From: Bacteroidota bacterium
GTDB taxonomy: Bacteria; Bacteroidota; Rhodothermia; Rhodothermales; UBA10348
Length of the DNA stretch: 60,866 bases
Reading direction: 5' to 3'
NCBI GenBank assembly: GCA_029262855.1
Contig: JAJCYP010000096.1
Span: 1-60,866, forward strand
The notes beneath the pieces were generated by a model, which saw only the letters and a list, made by a program, of their open reading frames with translations, was not told the origin of the DNA and did no database searches. Shown in pieces: positions 41,950 through 49,136 of this stretch (positions are counted from its first letter, which is position 1; each line of letters opens with the position of its first letter). The translations under genes and the position numbers were made by a program.

Positions 41950-43188
41950 ATGTCCACCCAAGCATTGATACTTGCGGCGGGGCGGGGCTCCCGCCTGGGA
42001 GGGCGGACCGAAGACGTTCCGAAACCCCTGCTGCAGGTGGGTCCCAAACGGCTCGTGGAGTATCAGCTCGAGATGCTCTCGGCTGCAGGAATAGGCCCCG
42101 TCGGGATGGTAGTTGGTTACCAATCGGACGAGGTGGTTGATGTTGTCGGATCGCAGGCTGAGTACGTTTACAACCACAAATGGGCAACTACGAACAGCCT
42201 GTATTCATTTCTGAAGGCCCGTGCATGGGTGGACGGCGATCTTGTTCTGCTGAACTGCGATCTTCTTCTCCATCCCAAGATCCTCGATAGTCTGTTGACG
42301 TCTGGCGGAGACGCCTTCGTGTACGATTCCGGCTCTGGAGAGGGACGTGAGCACATGAAGGTCAACCTGGCCGACGGGTGCCTGGGTCAGATGAGCAAGA
42401 CGCTCCCTGAGGCCGAGGTCCATGGCGAGAATGTAGGGATGCTGTATTTCAAGGCGTCCACGGTGGAACGCCTGTTCGGGATCGCCAGGGAACTGATTGA
42501 CGAGGGGCGATTGGACGATTGGGTAGGCTCCGCGATCCAGCGCCTTGCCAAAGAGGTACCCATCAGAGCGATCGACATAGCCGGGCTTCCCTGGGTTGAG
42601 ATCGACTTTGCCTTCGACCTGGTCAAGGCCCGCAAGGAGGTGTTGCCAGCCATTCTGAAGCGTGCTTACACCAGGCGACAGTTTCTGGCTGCGGTAACCT
42701 TCGCGACAATCCTGGTAGCCAGTTCACTTGTCGCGCTGGTCCTTCGGCTGGAGGCTCCAGTTTCGGAGCCGGGAGTGGATTGGGACACCTTGTCCATGAG
42801 CGGTGCGGCCCAGGTAAACGTGTCCAATGGATCCAAGTCTCAAACCTGGTTTCAGATCGACCCGCAGGATACCGCGTCGGTTACGGTCACCGGCCCCGAC
42901 ACGCTTCGTTTGGAGTCGAGGGTTGTCCTGGCCGATACCACCGCCTTCCCCAGACCATACCTGCTCCACGTCAGGTTGGGCGGAGTGCCCTACACCTGGA
43001 TCGCCGCGGAGCCGATTCAGAGCAAATCGGTGTCCTTCCAGGGACATCCCGTGGGGAAACGCGTGCGCCAGCTTGTGCCAGTGCCCGCAGGGGAGCACAC
43101 CATTGAAATCTCCATGGAGCCGACGACGCCGGTAACATGCCTTGTGCGGGTACGGCAGGTGAGTCCGGAGATGGACGAAGAAGAATAG
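41950..43188 (+). CDS. LicC-like nucleotidyltransferase fused to a membrane segment and extracytoplasmic beta domain
   Basis: ATG at 41950 directly follows the ABC gene. Residues 1-235 form an NTP-transferase domain: L-A-A-G-R-G-S-R-L at 8-16, P-K-P-L at 24-27, N-C-D at 102-104 (metal-binding Asp), and W-V-E-I-D-F-A-F-D-L at 215-224 as in LicC-type choline-phosphate cytidylyltransferases. Residues 245-268 are one hydrophobic segment (AAVTFATILVASSLVALVL). Residues 270-412 are beta-rich, end E-M-D-E-E-E, and would lie outside. A nucleotide-activating enzyme tethered to an external sensor-like domain is unusual. It could supply CDP-activated units to the phosphotransferase two genes upstream. 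Confidence 0.75.
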   Translation: MSTQALILAAGRGSRLGGRTEDVPKPLLQVGPKRLVEYQLEMLSAAGIGPVGMVVGYQSDEVVDVVGSQAEYVYNHKWATTNSLYSFLKARAWVDGDLVLLNCDLLLHPKILDSLLTSGGDAFVYDSGSGEGREHMKVNLADGCLGQMSKTLPEAEVHGENVGMLYFKASTVERLFGIARELIDEGRLDDWVGSAIQRLAKEVPIRAIDIAGLPWVEIDFAFDLVKARKEVLPAILKRAYTRRQFLAAVTFATILVASSLVALVLRLEAPVSEPGVDWDTLSMSGAAQVNVSNGSKSQTWFQIDPQDTASVTVTGPDTLRLESRVVLADTTAFPRPYLLHVRLGGVPYTWIAAEPIQSKSVSFQGHPVGKRVRQLVPVPAGEHTIEISMEPTTPVTCLVRVRQVSPEMDEEE

Positions 43189-43267
43189 GGGCGCTCCCGA
43201 TCAGCTTCCGTGGCCCGGCGCGCCCGCATGGCGACCAGTGGGCGGTGAGCCTGGCACCTGGGATTCG

Positions 43268-43936
43268 TCATTTCTGTCGGGCGGCGCCCGGTGAATGCGC
43301 GATCAGTATCCCCGAGGGGATCCCGAACGCCACGATCTCTGCGTGAAAGCGGACGTGCCAGCCCGCTTCGGTCACGAGAGGGGAAAGATCGATGGGGCGG
43401 CAGCCCCCGAGCACCCATGGGGTCTTGCCGTGGACCCAACCCCACCCCGTGGCCACGGCTCGAGAGAGCGGTCCCACGCCTGTTGAAAGCCCCACCAGGC
43501 ACAGGAGGCCGGTCGGTCGAAGCATCCGCCGTGCTTCGCCGAGAACGGATAGCATGTCCTCCGTGGAAAGGAGGTCAAAAACGTAGTTGGACACGAATCG
43601 ATCACACGAGTCTGAAGGCTCTTCTGCCGGAGGTGCGCCACCTGTCAGGGAGACCTCAGCCCGGTCTGAATACGGTGCAAGTCGTTCACGGGCGAGCCGT
43701 ACCATTTTCGGGCTTACGTCTACTCCACGGTAGCGCGAATCCGGTGGAAGAACACCCGACAGGAGCCCTGCTGCGAAGCGTCCTGTTCCACATCCAAACT
43801 CGAACACCGACTTCGCGGAATCGAAGTCACCCTGGGCGAGCAACAGGTCCGTAGCGCGGTCCTCGTAGAACGCCTGGAGGTTCTGGATGGAGCCGATGCG
43901 GTCGTAGATGCGACTCGCCTCTTTATGGGACAGCAT
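43268..43936 (-). CDS. SAM-dependent class I methyltransferase
   Basis: The 222-aa protein has motif I V-F-E-F-G-C-G-T-G-R-F (around 42-52), motif II Y-R-G-V-D-V-S-P-K-M-V-R-L-A-R, and the post-II region F-V-S-N-Y-V-F-D-L-L. The start I-Y-D-R-I-G-S-I-Q-N-L-Q-A-F-Y-E-D-R-A resembles methyltransferases that act on quinones or lipids. The substrate is not evident. It is convergent with the glycopolymer cluster, with 79 bases between stops, and is probably an independent gene. Confidence 0.75.
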   Translation of the reverse strand: MLSHKEASRIYDRIGSIQNLQAFYEDRATDLLLAQGDFDSAKSVFEFGCGTGRFAAGLLSGVLPPDSRYRGVDVSPKMVRLARERLAPYSDRAEVSLTGGAPPAEEPSDSCDRFVSNYVFDLLSTEDMLSVLGEARRMLRPTGLLCLVGLSTGVGPLSRAVATGWGWVHGKTPWVLGGCRPIDLSPLVTEAGWHVRFHAEIVAFGIPSGILIAHSPGAARQK

Positions 43937-43963
43937 GGAACACCTGCACTGGTTTGCCCGCGC

Positions 43964-44022
43964 CTACTCGTGACGCAGGCTCTCGTTTACACTGGGTCAC
44001 CGCTCCGCTCGAAAACAGACTG
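43964..44022 (-). pseudogene. Relic of a permease C-terminus with 5-base insertion
   Basis: On the minus strand Q-S-V-F-E-R-S-G-D-P-V is followed by five extra bases (43985-43989 on the plus strand) and then E-S-L-R-H-E with a TAG stop at 43964-43966. Without the insertion this is the permease tail Q-S-x-x-x-x-x-x-D-P-V-x-S-L-R-x-E. It sits just downstream of the frameshifted lipoprotein copy 2. Confidence 0.4.
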
Positions 44023-44147
44023 GAGAGCCTCTCGGTTTCCTGGGTGAACGGCTTCCTCAGGGATGCTGGTTGGCGGCGTCGATGTTTGGACATGATCGAC
44101 CGGTGAGTATGCTTCTGCCGTCGTTCGCTGCCGATTCTGAGAGGGGA

Positions 44148-44827
44148 TCAATACGAGCCCATAGTGAGCGTAAGGGCCAAGATTGGCCGCTCCAAAATCG
44201 GCATATACCCCGCATACGTCCCGATCTTGATTCCGCCCCCCGTGCCACCGTGGCCTCGAAGAATGGCAAAACCTCGGACTCCAAACGAGCCTACGCTCTT
44301 GGCGTGGAAGCACACGCAACTGTAATTCGTCTCCAAATTGAGCGAGATCCGTTGGTAGCCGAGACCGACTGCTGCTCCGACGCTTCGGCTGTTGAAGGCA
44401 CGGTGTAGTAGGAACAGCTGGCCCCGGCCGGGCGCGGACCATCCCGCCGTGAGGTAGTTCCGATCCCACAGCCTGAATGTTGCATCGATTCCGGCCACGA
44501 ACACGCCCGCCGTAAGCGAAATCGCGACCCCGTCTGTGGGATCGAAATCTACCATATATATACCGGCACTAAATCCGTTTGGATTCAGAGGGGGCGCCTC
44601 CGTGCGATCGCTCCTCGGATCCTCTCGTCCTGCCAGTTCAACTGCTGCACTTCGACCGGGCTGGTACGTCCCGACAGCCCGAACCCGAACTCCCTTTCGT
44701 GGGTTGGCCGTGTCGCTGAGTCGTGAAACACAAGCGCCTCGCTGATCGGGGTATGGGTGACACAGCCACCGAGCATTAGAAGAATGGCACCGAAGGCACA
44801 GGAAAGGCCGCGTCTGGATCGGTTCAT
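44148..44827 (-). pseudogene. Outer-membrane lipoprotein (copy 2), frameshifted
   Basis: The gene starts MNRSRRGLSCAFGAILLMLG with lipobox LMLGGC. Reading continues to E-F-G-F-G-L, where one T present in copy 1 is missing (about 44674-44677 on the plus strand), so the frame ends prematurely at 44585. In the other frame the protein resumes V-G-T-Y-Q-P-G-R-S-A-A-V-E-L-A-G and goes on through V-D-F-D-P-T-D-G-V-A-I-S-L-T-A-G-V-F-V-A-G to T-L-T-M-G-S-Y. Restored length is about 225 aa, with glycine-rich strands like a small outer-membrane barrel. It is either a recent pseudogene or an assembly error. Confidence 0.7.
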
Positions 44828-44917
44828 GTCTGACTACTGGCGAGGGTACAGAACGGTAGGGCGGTGCAGTCTGCCCGGCAAGTTGGACAGGTAGCTGGGT
44901 GTGTGACGCGTCTCCAC

Positions 44918-45886
44918 CTACTCCCTCGGTCTCTCAAATAATGCGATGCCGTTGGGATAGTCCAGGGTCAGCACGAAATACTTCAACCCTGAACCCCCGA
45001 GAGCTCCGTCGAGCTGCCAGGGGCTGACTGCCTCAAGCTTGTCGTGGAAACGGTCCGTTCTGCGGCGGGTGAACCAGACTGGCCCCACGCGATGGCCAGA
45101 GATCTCGACGTCTGGAACGCGAATCATCGGTTCAAATACGTCATAAATAAACTCTCCGGAGATTCGATCTGCGTGTGCCAAAACTCGCCATTCGGGATGC
45201 GACTTCACCCAACCGTCGAACACCTCAGATACGACAAAACTCGTTGCACGGTGCGCTGCTCGATTGTCTCCCAAAACCGCCATCGCGGAGTCTGTCAATA
45301 TGGTCATCGCGCCAGTGTCGAGGAGCATCGGGTGCTGAGAACCATCGATTGTCACCGTTATCGTCGGCAGGAGAGGAATCGAATTCCGCATGCGGCCTCC
45401 AGGAAACATCGGAATCCAGAGATCACCTGCAAACGACGGCGTTCTCCCGGAAATGACCGATAGCCGCTCGTTCGGATAGTCAAATTTCCACGAGTAGGGC
45501 GAGAGCCAATGGTGTCCCAATACCCCATCGCGATCGAGCCTGAAGTCCTGGCGGTTGGGCCGAACTGAGAGAATGTCGAAAGGCGGGAGTGGCGCAGGGA
45601 GACCAGAGTTCGCCATAAATGTAGGCCAAGTGAGCACATTCGGCCGCAGCGAATCCCGTTCGAGACCTCTGCTCGATCTCTCGGAAATCCATTCGAAACC
45701 CCCTGAATCTAAAAGGAAACGAAGGGTGTCGCCGTTGACCGTGACCGGTTCGACGTAGACCAAGCCTCCCGTGTGAGTGGTGCGAATCACTCCAATGTCC
45801 GGACTCGGGCGACACCCTGACAGTGATAGCAAAGCCCAGATCACCGGAGCGTAGCGGGCCACTCGACGTGAGTTCTTGCGTGTCAC
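44918..45886 (-). CDS. Retropepsin-like aspartic protease lipoprotein
   Basis: GTG at 45886 starts a 322-aa protein whose signal peptide ends LLSLSGC, a lipobox. Two aspartic-protease signatures are present: F-L-L-D-S-G-G-F-E-W near residue 63 and M-L-L-D-T-G-A-M-T-I near 190. Each belongs to a half-domain of the pepsin/retropepsin-like family of bacterial proteases. Between them H-W-L-S-P-Y-S-W and D-L-W-I-P-M-F form the flap region. No PDZ domain follows. It lies in a run of lipoproteins (45891-46469 upstream, copy 2 lipoprotein downstream); a fragment of a sister copy is at 34283-34519. Substrate unknown; it acts on the periplasmic side. Confidence 0.75.
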   Translation of the reverse strand: MTRKNSRRVARYAPVIWALLSLSGCRPSPDIGVIRTTHTGGLVYVEPVTVNGDTLRFLLDSGGFEWISERSSRGLERDSLRPNVLTWPTFMANSGLPAPLPPFDILSVRPNRQDFRLDRDGVLGHHWLSPYSWKFDYPNERLSVISGRTPSFAGDLWIPMFPGGRMRNSIPLLPTITVTIDGSQHPMLLDTGAMTILTDSAMAVLGDNRAAHRATSFVVSEVFDGWVKSHPEWRVLAHADRISGEFIYDVFEPMIRVPDVEISGHRVGPVWFTRRRTDRFHDKLEAVSPWQLDGALGGSGLKYFVLTLDYPNGIALFERPRE

Positions 45887-45890
45887 TTAG

Positions 45891-46469
45891 CTATATGGGT
45901 GGCGGACTTGCGGCGATCTTGAATTGATTGGAGACTCGTTCGGAGAGCGGAATCAGTTGATCCTCAGACAGGTCTGTATAGAGGTACACCACGAGCCGGT
46001 AATCCATGCTCCGGTCGAGCCGCGCTTCGGCGTCATGCGTGATCTCTGCACTGATCCCAATCGCTTCTCTAATCCGGGAGAATGGGATGTCCACCGCGTG
46101 AACCTCCCCCAAAGCGGGGATGGAGCCGGGGTACAGGCACTCTTGACCACCGTACACAAACCACTCCTTCGTCACCAACCCACCATTGAGCTCCTCAAGA
46201 CTGATGCCCATCGTACACAAGAAGTATACAGGCTGGGACCCTTTCCGGTTCACGATGCTCAGTTGAATGGTCTCCGTTGTGTCAGCGACATACTCCGACT
46301 CGTCGGTTTGCAGTGCCAGATCGAAAAAGAAGTCGTCACCAGGTCCAACCAGGGCGCAACCCGCAATGTGAGCGAGCAGCACTCCGCAAAACAGCAACTG
46401 GACGCTGCCGCGAGACCGCTCGTGGCAAGGCTGAAAGGCGGACATTCCTGACGCGGCCAGAACGCTCAT
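45891..46469 (-). CDS. Lipoprotein with Ig-like domain, unknown function
   Basis: ATG at 46469 overlaps the MazF-type stop (ATGA); ATG 46445 is an alternative. A hydrophobic segment V-Q-L-L-F-C-G-V-L-L-A-H-I-A-G-C gives a lipobox. The mature part begins with acidic linker D-E-S-E-Y-V-A-D-T-T-E-T-I-Q-L-S-I-V-N-R-K-G and is beta-rich, like an Ig-like or transglutaminase-associated carrier domain. It ends with A-A-S-P-P-P-I. A fragment of a second copy is at 34520-34645. It is one codon away from the aspartic protease gene, so the two are co-translated; substrate recognition or cell-surface anchoring would fit. Confidence 0.6.
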   Translation of the reverse strand: MSVLAASGMSAFQPCHERSRGSVQLLFCGVLLAHIAGCALVGPGDDFFFDLALQTDESEYVADTTETIQLSIVNRKGSQPVYFLCTMGISLEELNGGLVTKEWFVYGGQECLYPGSIPALGEVHAVDIPFSRIREAIGISAEITHDAEARLDRSMDYRLVVYLYTDLSEDQLIPLSERVSNQFKIAASPPPI

Positions 46470-46789
46470 TTCAGCCCCAGGTGGATTCGAATGGCGGTCT
46501 CCACGGAGCGGAGGTCTGCGGCGGAGAGACTTCCGGCGCGATTCATCAGTCGCTGTTTGCTCGCGGTCGTGAGCTGGTCCGCCATGGCCTTAGTCTGCTG
46601 TGATCCGAAGGTTACCAGGGCGTCCGAAGGGTAGATCCGCGTGGTCTGGCTCGTCAGGGGGACGACTTGGACACGGTTGAGGTGCCGGTTTGAAGCATCG
46701 TTGCTAACAACTACTGCCGGGCGCATTTTCTGGATTTCTCCGCCGACAGACGGGTCAAAGTTCACCCACCATACCTCACCGCGCTTCAT
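46466..46789 (-). CDS. mazF: MazF/PemK-type mRNA interferase toxin
   Basis: ATG at 46789 (MKRGEVWWVNFDPSVGGEIQ) begins a 107-aa protein of the PemK/MazF family: R-G-E-V-W-W-V-N-F-D-P-S-V-G-G-E-I-Q-K-M-R-P-A-V-V-V-S-N-D, then V-Q-V-V-P-L-T-S-Q, then D-Q-L-T-T-A-S-K-Q-R-L. The conserved R-P-A-V-V-V-S and P-L-T-S motifs hold the active-site Arg and Thr/Ser of the mRNA interferases. It overlaps the antitoxin by 14 bases and the following lipoprotein by 4 bases; the second overlap is unusual. Confidence 0.85.
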   Translation of the reverse strand: MKRGEVWWVNFDPSVGGEIQKMRPAVVVSNDASNRHLNRVQVVPLTSQTTRIYPSDALVTFGSQQTKAMADQLTTASKQRLMNRAGSLSAADLRSVETAIRIHLGLK

Positions 46790-47009
46790 CGTCCCCCCCG
46801 GCAATGTCAGAGATCAGCGCTTCTGACCACAGTACCGCCTCGGTCTCCCGCTCCTCGTCCTCAGCCATCGCAGCGTAGGCGGTGTCGAGGTCGAGCACAT
46901 GAGGACGGACGAGTCGCTCAATGAAGCGACTGATGCGCCTGGCTCCGACGACGCGGTAAAGGCCGTCATACACGGAGTCGTCGATGGTAATCGTGAGTTT
47001 CTTGGACAT
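46776..47009 (-). CDS. mazE: MazE-like ribbon-helix-helix antitoxin
   Basis: The 77-aa protein begins MSKKLTITIDDSVYDGLYRV, followed by V-G-A-R-R-I-S-R-F-I-E-R-L-V-R-P-H-V-L. This is the ribbon-helix-helix DNA-binding form of MazE-type antitoxins. The acidic C-terminus (A-E-D-E-E-R-E-T-E-A) would wrap the toxin. It is encoded first and overlaps mazF. A perfect 8-bp inverted repeat lies 6 bases upstream of its start codon, as expected of self-repression. Confidence 0.8.
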   Translation of the reverse strand: MSKKLTITIDDSVYDGLYRVVGARRISRFIERLVRPHVLDLDTAYAAMAEDEERETEAVLWSEALISDIAGGDDEAR

Positions 47010-47014
47010 CGCGT

Positions 47015-47036
47015 TACACGTGTTGTATCACGTGTA
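47015..47036. promoter_or_regulatory. Candidate MazEF operator (perfect 8-bp inverted repeat)
   Basis: TACACGTG and CACGTGTA are perfect inverted repeats separated by TTGTAT. The site is 6 bases from the antitoxin ATG (47007-47009). An antitoxin dimer bound here would block the promoter or the start of translation. The exact symmetry and the position make this one of the better operator candidates in the window. Confidence 0.5.
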
Positions 47037-47234
47037 CTGACGTTCTGGCTCTTGTGGAGTTCCGAAAGGAGCCGAGGATCCCGCCCACCGCGTTTTGGGC
47101 GACTTGGGCCCTGGCCCGGCTAAGTACGCCAGCGCCGCGTCTTGCAGGGAGGCCACACGGAGGACGCTGCATCTGCGCGACATAGTCCTGGATCTCATGC
47201 GCGAGATAGAGGTTCTCTGGCGCTGATAAAATTT

Positions 47235-47251
47235 GGGCTCCGGAGGAGCCC
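47235..47251 (+). promoter_or_regulatory. Hairpin that overlaps the Shine-Dalgarno of the downstream lipoprotein
   Basis: GGGCTCC-GGA-GGAGCCC forms a 7-bp GC-rich stem with a 3-base loop. The strong Shine-Dalgarno GGAGGAG (47242-47248) is the loop plus part of the stem, and the ATG is at 47256. Folding would mask ribosome access. It may be regulatory (temperature, protein or small RNA opening the stem), or simply a stable hairpin by chance. Confidence 0.35.
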
Positions 47252-47255
47252 TCCC

Positions 47256-47621
47256 ATGAAAAGCAGGGCTTGGCTCTTAATCCCGCTCCTCATCGCGGCA
47301 CAGATTTCCGGGTGTGACTCCGGCGAGGACCGGCGTGAAAGTTGTTGGTTCGACGCCCGACTATCCGGAGCATACTCGGGTGGGTTCGACGGCCTTGCCA
47401 CGTTCCATCGTCGCCGGATAATTGGGGTGGACCTTGTGAGTCGCGGCGCGGTCAACGCAGCGCAGGACAACAGCCGATTCTCCGCAAGTGTCTCCATAGA
47501 TCAGGAAATTCGAACGACCGGCATCTACACGCTGACGTACGCCTCCGCGAGACGCCTCAGAGGAGTCGTTCCGAGATTGCACTGCGGCGCACATGGCGCA
47601 GTGAAACGGACTCCGTCCTAA
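47256..47621 (+). CDS. Small lipoprotein of unknown function
   Basis: ATG at 47256 is preceded by GGAGGAG with 7-base spacing, so this start is well supported over upstream codons. The 121-aa product has a signal peptide MKSRAWLLIPLLIAAQISGC with lipobox ISGC. The mature part has beta-type strands (D-A-R-L-S-G-A-Y-S-G-G-F) and an alternating segment S-A-S-V-S-I-D-Q-E-I. The last 20 residues (R-G-V-V-P-R-L-H-C-G-A-H-G) look unlike a folded end, so a frame shift near 47570 cannot be excluded. Family unknown. It is divergent from mazEF. Confidence 0.55.
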   Translation: MKSRAWLLIPLLIAAQISGCDSGEDRRESCWFDARLSGAYSGGFDGLATFHRRRIIGVDLVSRGAVNAAQDNSRFSASVSIDQEIRTTGIYTLTYASARRLRGVVPRLHCGAHGAVKRTPS

Positions 47622-47646
47622 GAGTCTCGAGGTCCGGCCCCCGTCC

Positions 47647-49116
47647 TCAGTAAACCAGCAGCCGCGGCTCGGTCATGTCCTCCATGGCGTACTTAAGGCC
47701 TTCTCGCCCGAGCCCGCTGTCCTTCACGCCGCCGTATGGCATGCTGTCGATGCGGAAGCCCGGGACGTTGTTGATCATGACGCCGCCCACTTCGAGTTCG
47801 GCGTGCGCTCGCTTGACGTGGGCGAAATCGTTAGTGAAAACGCCGGCCTGCAGACCGTAGTTCGAGTCGTTTGTGCGCCGGATCGCTTCGTCGAAATCGG
47901 TCACATGTTCGATGACCGCCACGGGTCCGAAGACCTCGGCGCAGCTGACCATCATGGTGCCGGTAGCCCCGGAAATCAGCGTCGGTTCAAAGAGGTTGTG
48001 TGCAGAGTCCTTCACGTTCCCCCCGCAGAGGATGTTTGCCCCTCCTTCGGCCGCCTCCCGTACCCAACTCTCGATCCGGTCAAGATGGCCCTCGTCGATG
48101 ATCGGGCCGACAATCACCTCCGGGTCGGAAGGGTCACCCACCTTCAGTTTCTGAATTTCCGTCAACAGCAACGCCTGGAATGCATCGTGCGCCGTGCCCA
48201 CGGTGAATATGCGCTGTGTACTGATACAAACCTGTCCCGCGTAGATGTAGGCGCCGATGGCCACAAGCCTGGCCGCCTGCTCCAGGTCCGCGCCCTCATC
48301 GATGATAACCGCCGCGTTTCCACCCAGCTCGAGGGCCACGGGTTTCTTGCCGCAGATGCTCTTCAGGTACCACCCAATCTTGTCACTACCGGTGAAGCTG
48401 AGCATCGCCATCCGCTCATCCCTCACCATCTTCTCGGCCACCGGGATTCCACAGGCCATTGCACTGAACACGCCCTTCGGGTAGCCGGCCATCTCGACCA
48501 GCCTGGCAAGAACCATGGTGCTCAGTGGTGCCTGTGGCGCTGGCTTGACGATGACCGGACACCCTACCGCGAGGGCCGGCGCCACCTTGTGCAAGACCAG
48601 GTTGAGCGGAAAATTGAAGGGCGTGATGCAGGCGATTGGGCCGATGGGATGCCTGGTCGTGAATGCGACCTTGCCTTCACCTGCATCGAAGTCAATCGGG
48701 ACCATCTCACCGCCGAATCGCAGCGCTTCCGCGGCAGCGGTTTTCACGGTCGTGACGCACCGAGCGATTTCATTCCTGGCGTAGCTGATAGGCTTCCCGC
48801 CCTCCTTCATGATCAGCTGTGCCAACTCTTCCTGGTGTCCGGCAATCAAGGCTGCGAGCTTCTCCAACCCGGCGCTGCGCTGGCCCGCCGACCACTGGCG
48901 GAACACTGGAAACGCGTCTCGGGCCGCCTGAATTGCCGACTCCATTTGCAGCTCGGTCGCGTTCGGCAACCGGGCGAGTTCGGCACCCGTGTACTTGTCC
49001 AAAACGGTATTGAACGAACCGTCTCCTTCGGTCACCCACTCGTTCGCGACAAAATTGGCGTCGTCGTACAGCATACCGCCGGTAGTGAGGTTGGCTTGTG
49101 TCGTTGTCTCGGTCAT
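47647..49116 (-). CDS. Aldehyde dehydrogenase (NAD(P)+ dependent)
   Basis: ATG at 49116 (MTETTTQANLTTGGML) gives 489 aa, normal for the superfamily; a longer frame to 49239 would overlap the upstream gene. Motifs: C-I-T-P-F-N-F-P-L-N-L (coenzyme-binding N), K-P-A-P-Q-A-P-L-S, F-T-G-S-D-K-I-G, L-E-L-G-G-N-A-A (catalytic E), and Y-A-G-Q-V-C-I-S-T-Q-R (catalytic C). The end Y-G-G-V-K-D-S-G-L-G-R-E-G is also classic. It oxidises an aldehyde to acid. As last gene of the operon it would finish oxidation of an amino-aldehyde made by transamination. Confidence 0.9.
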   Translation of the reverse strand: MTETTTQANLTTGGMLYDDANFVANEWVTEGDGSFNTVLDKYTGAELARLPNATELQMESAIQAARDAFPVFRQWSAGQRSAGLEKLAALIAGHQEELAQLIMKEGGKPISYARNEIARCVTTVKTAAAEALRFGGEMVPIDFDAGEGKVAFTTRHPIGPIACITPFNFPLNLVLHKVAPALAVGCPVIVKPAPQAPLSTMVLARLVEMAGYPKGVFSAMACGIPVAEKMVRDERMAMLSFTGSDKIGWYLKSICGKKPVALELGGNAAVIIDEGADLEQAARLVAIGAYIYAGQVCISTQRIFTVGTAHDAFQALLLTEIQKLKVGDPSDPEVIVGPIIDEGHLDRIESWVREAAEGGANILCGGNVKDSAHNLFEPTLISGATGTMMVSCAEVFGPVAVIEHVTDFDEAIRRTNDSNYGLQAGVFTNDFAHVKRAHAELEVGGVMINNVPGFRIDSMPYGGVKDSGLGREGLKYAMEDMTEPRLLVY

Positions 49117-49136
49117 GATGGGTCCGGTGTATCGAC

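Noticed and set aside
48257-48484. Possible small plus-strand membrane protein
   Set aside because: Opposite a well-conserved dehydrogenase region; hydrophobicity is a by-product of codon use.
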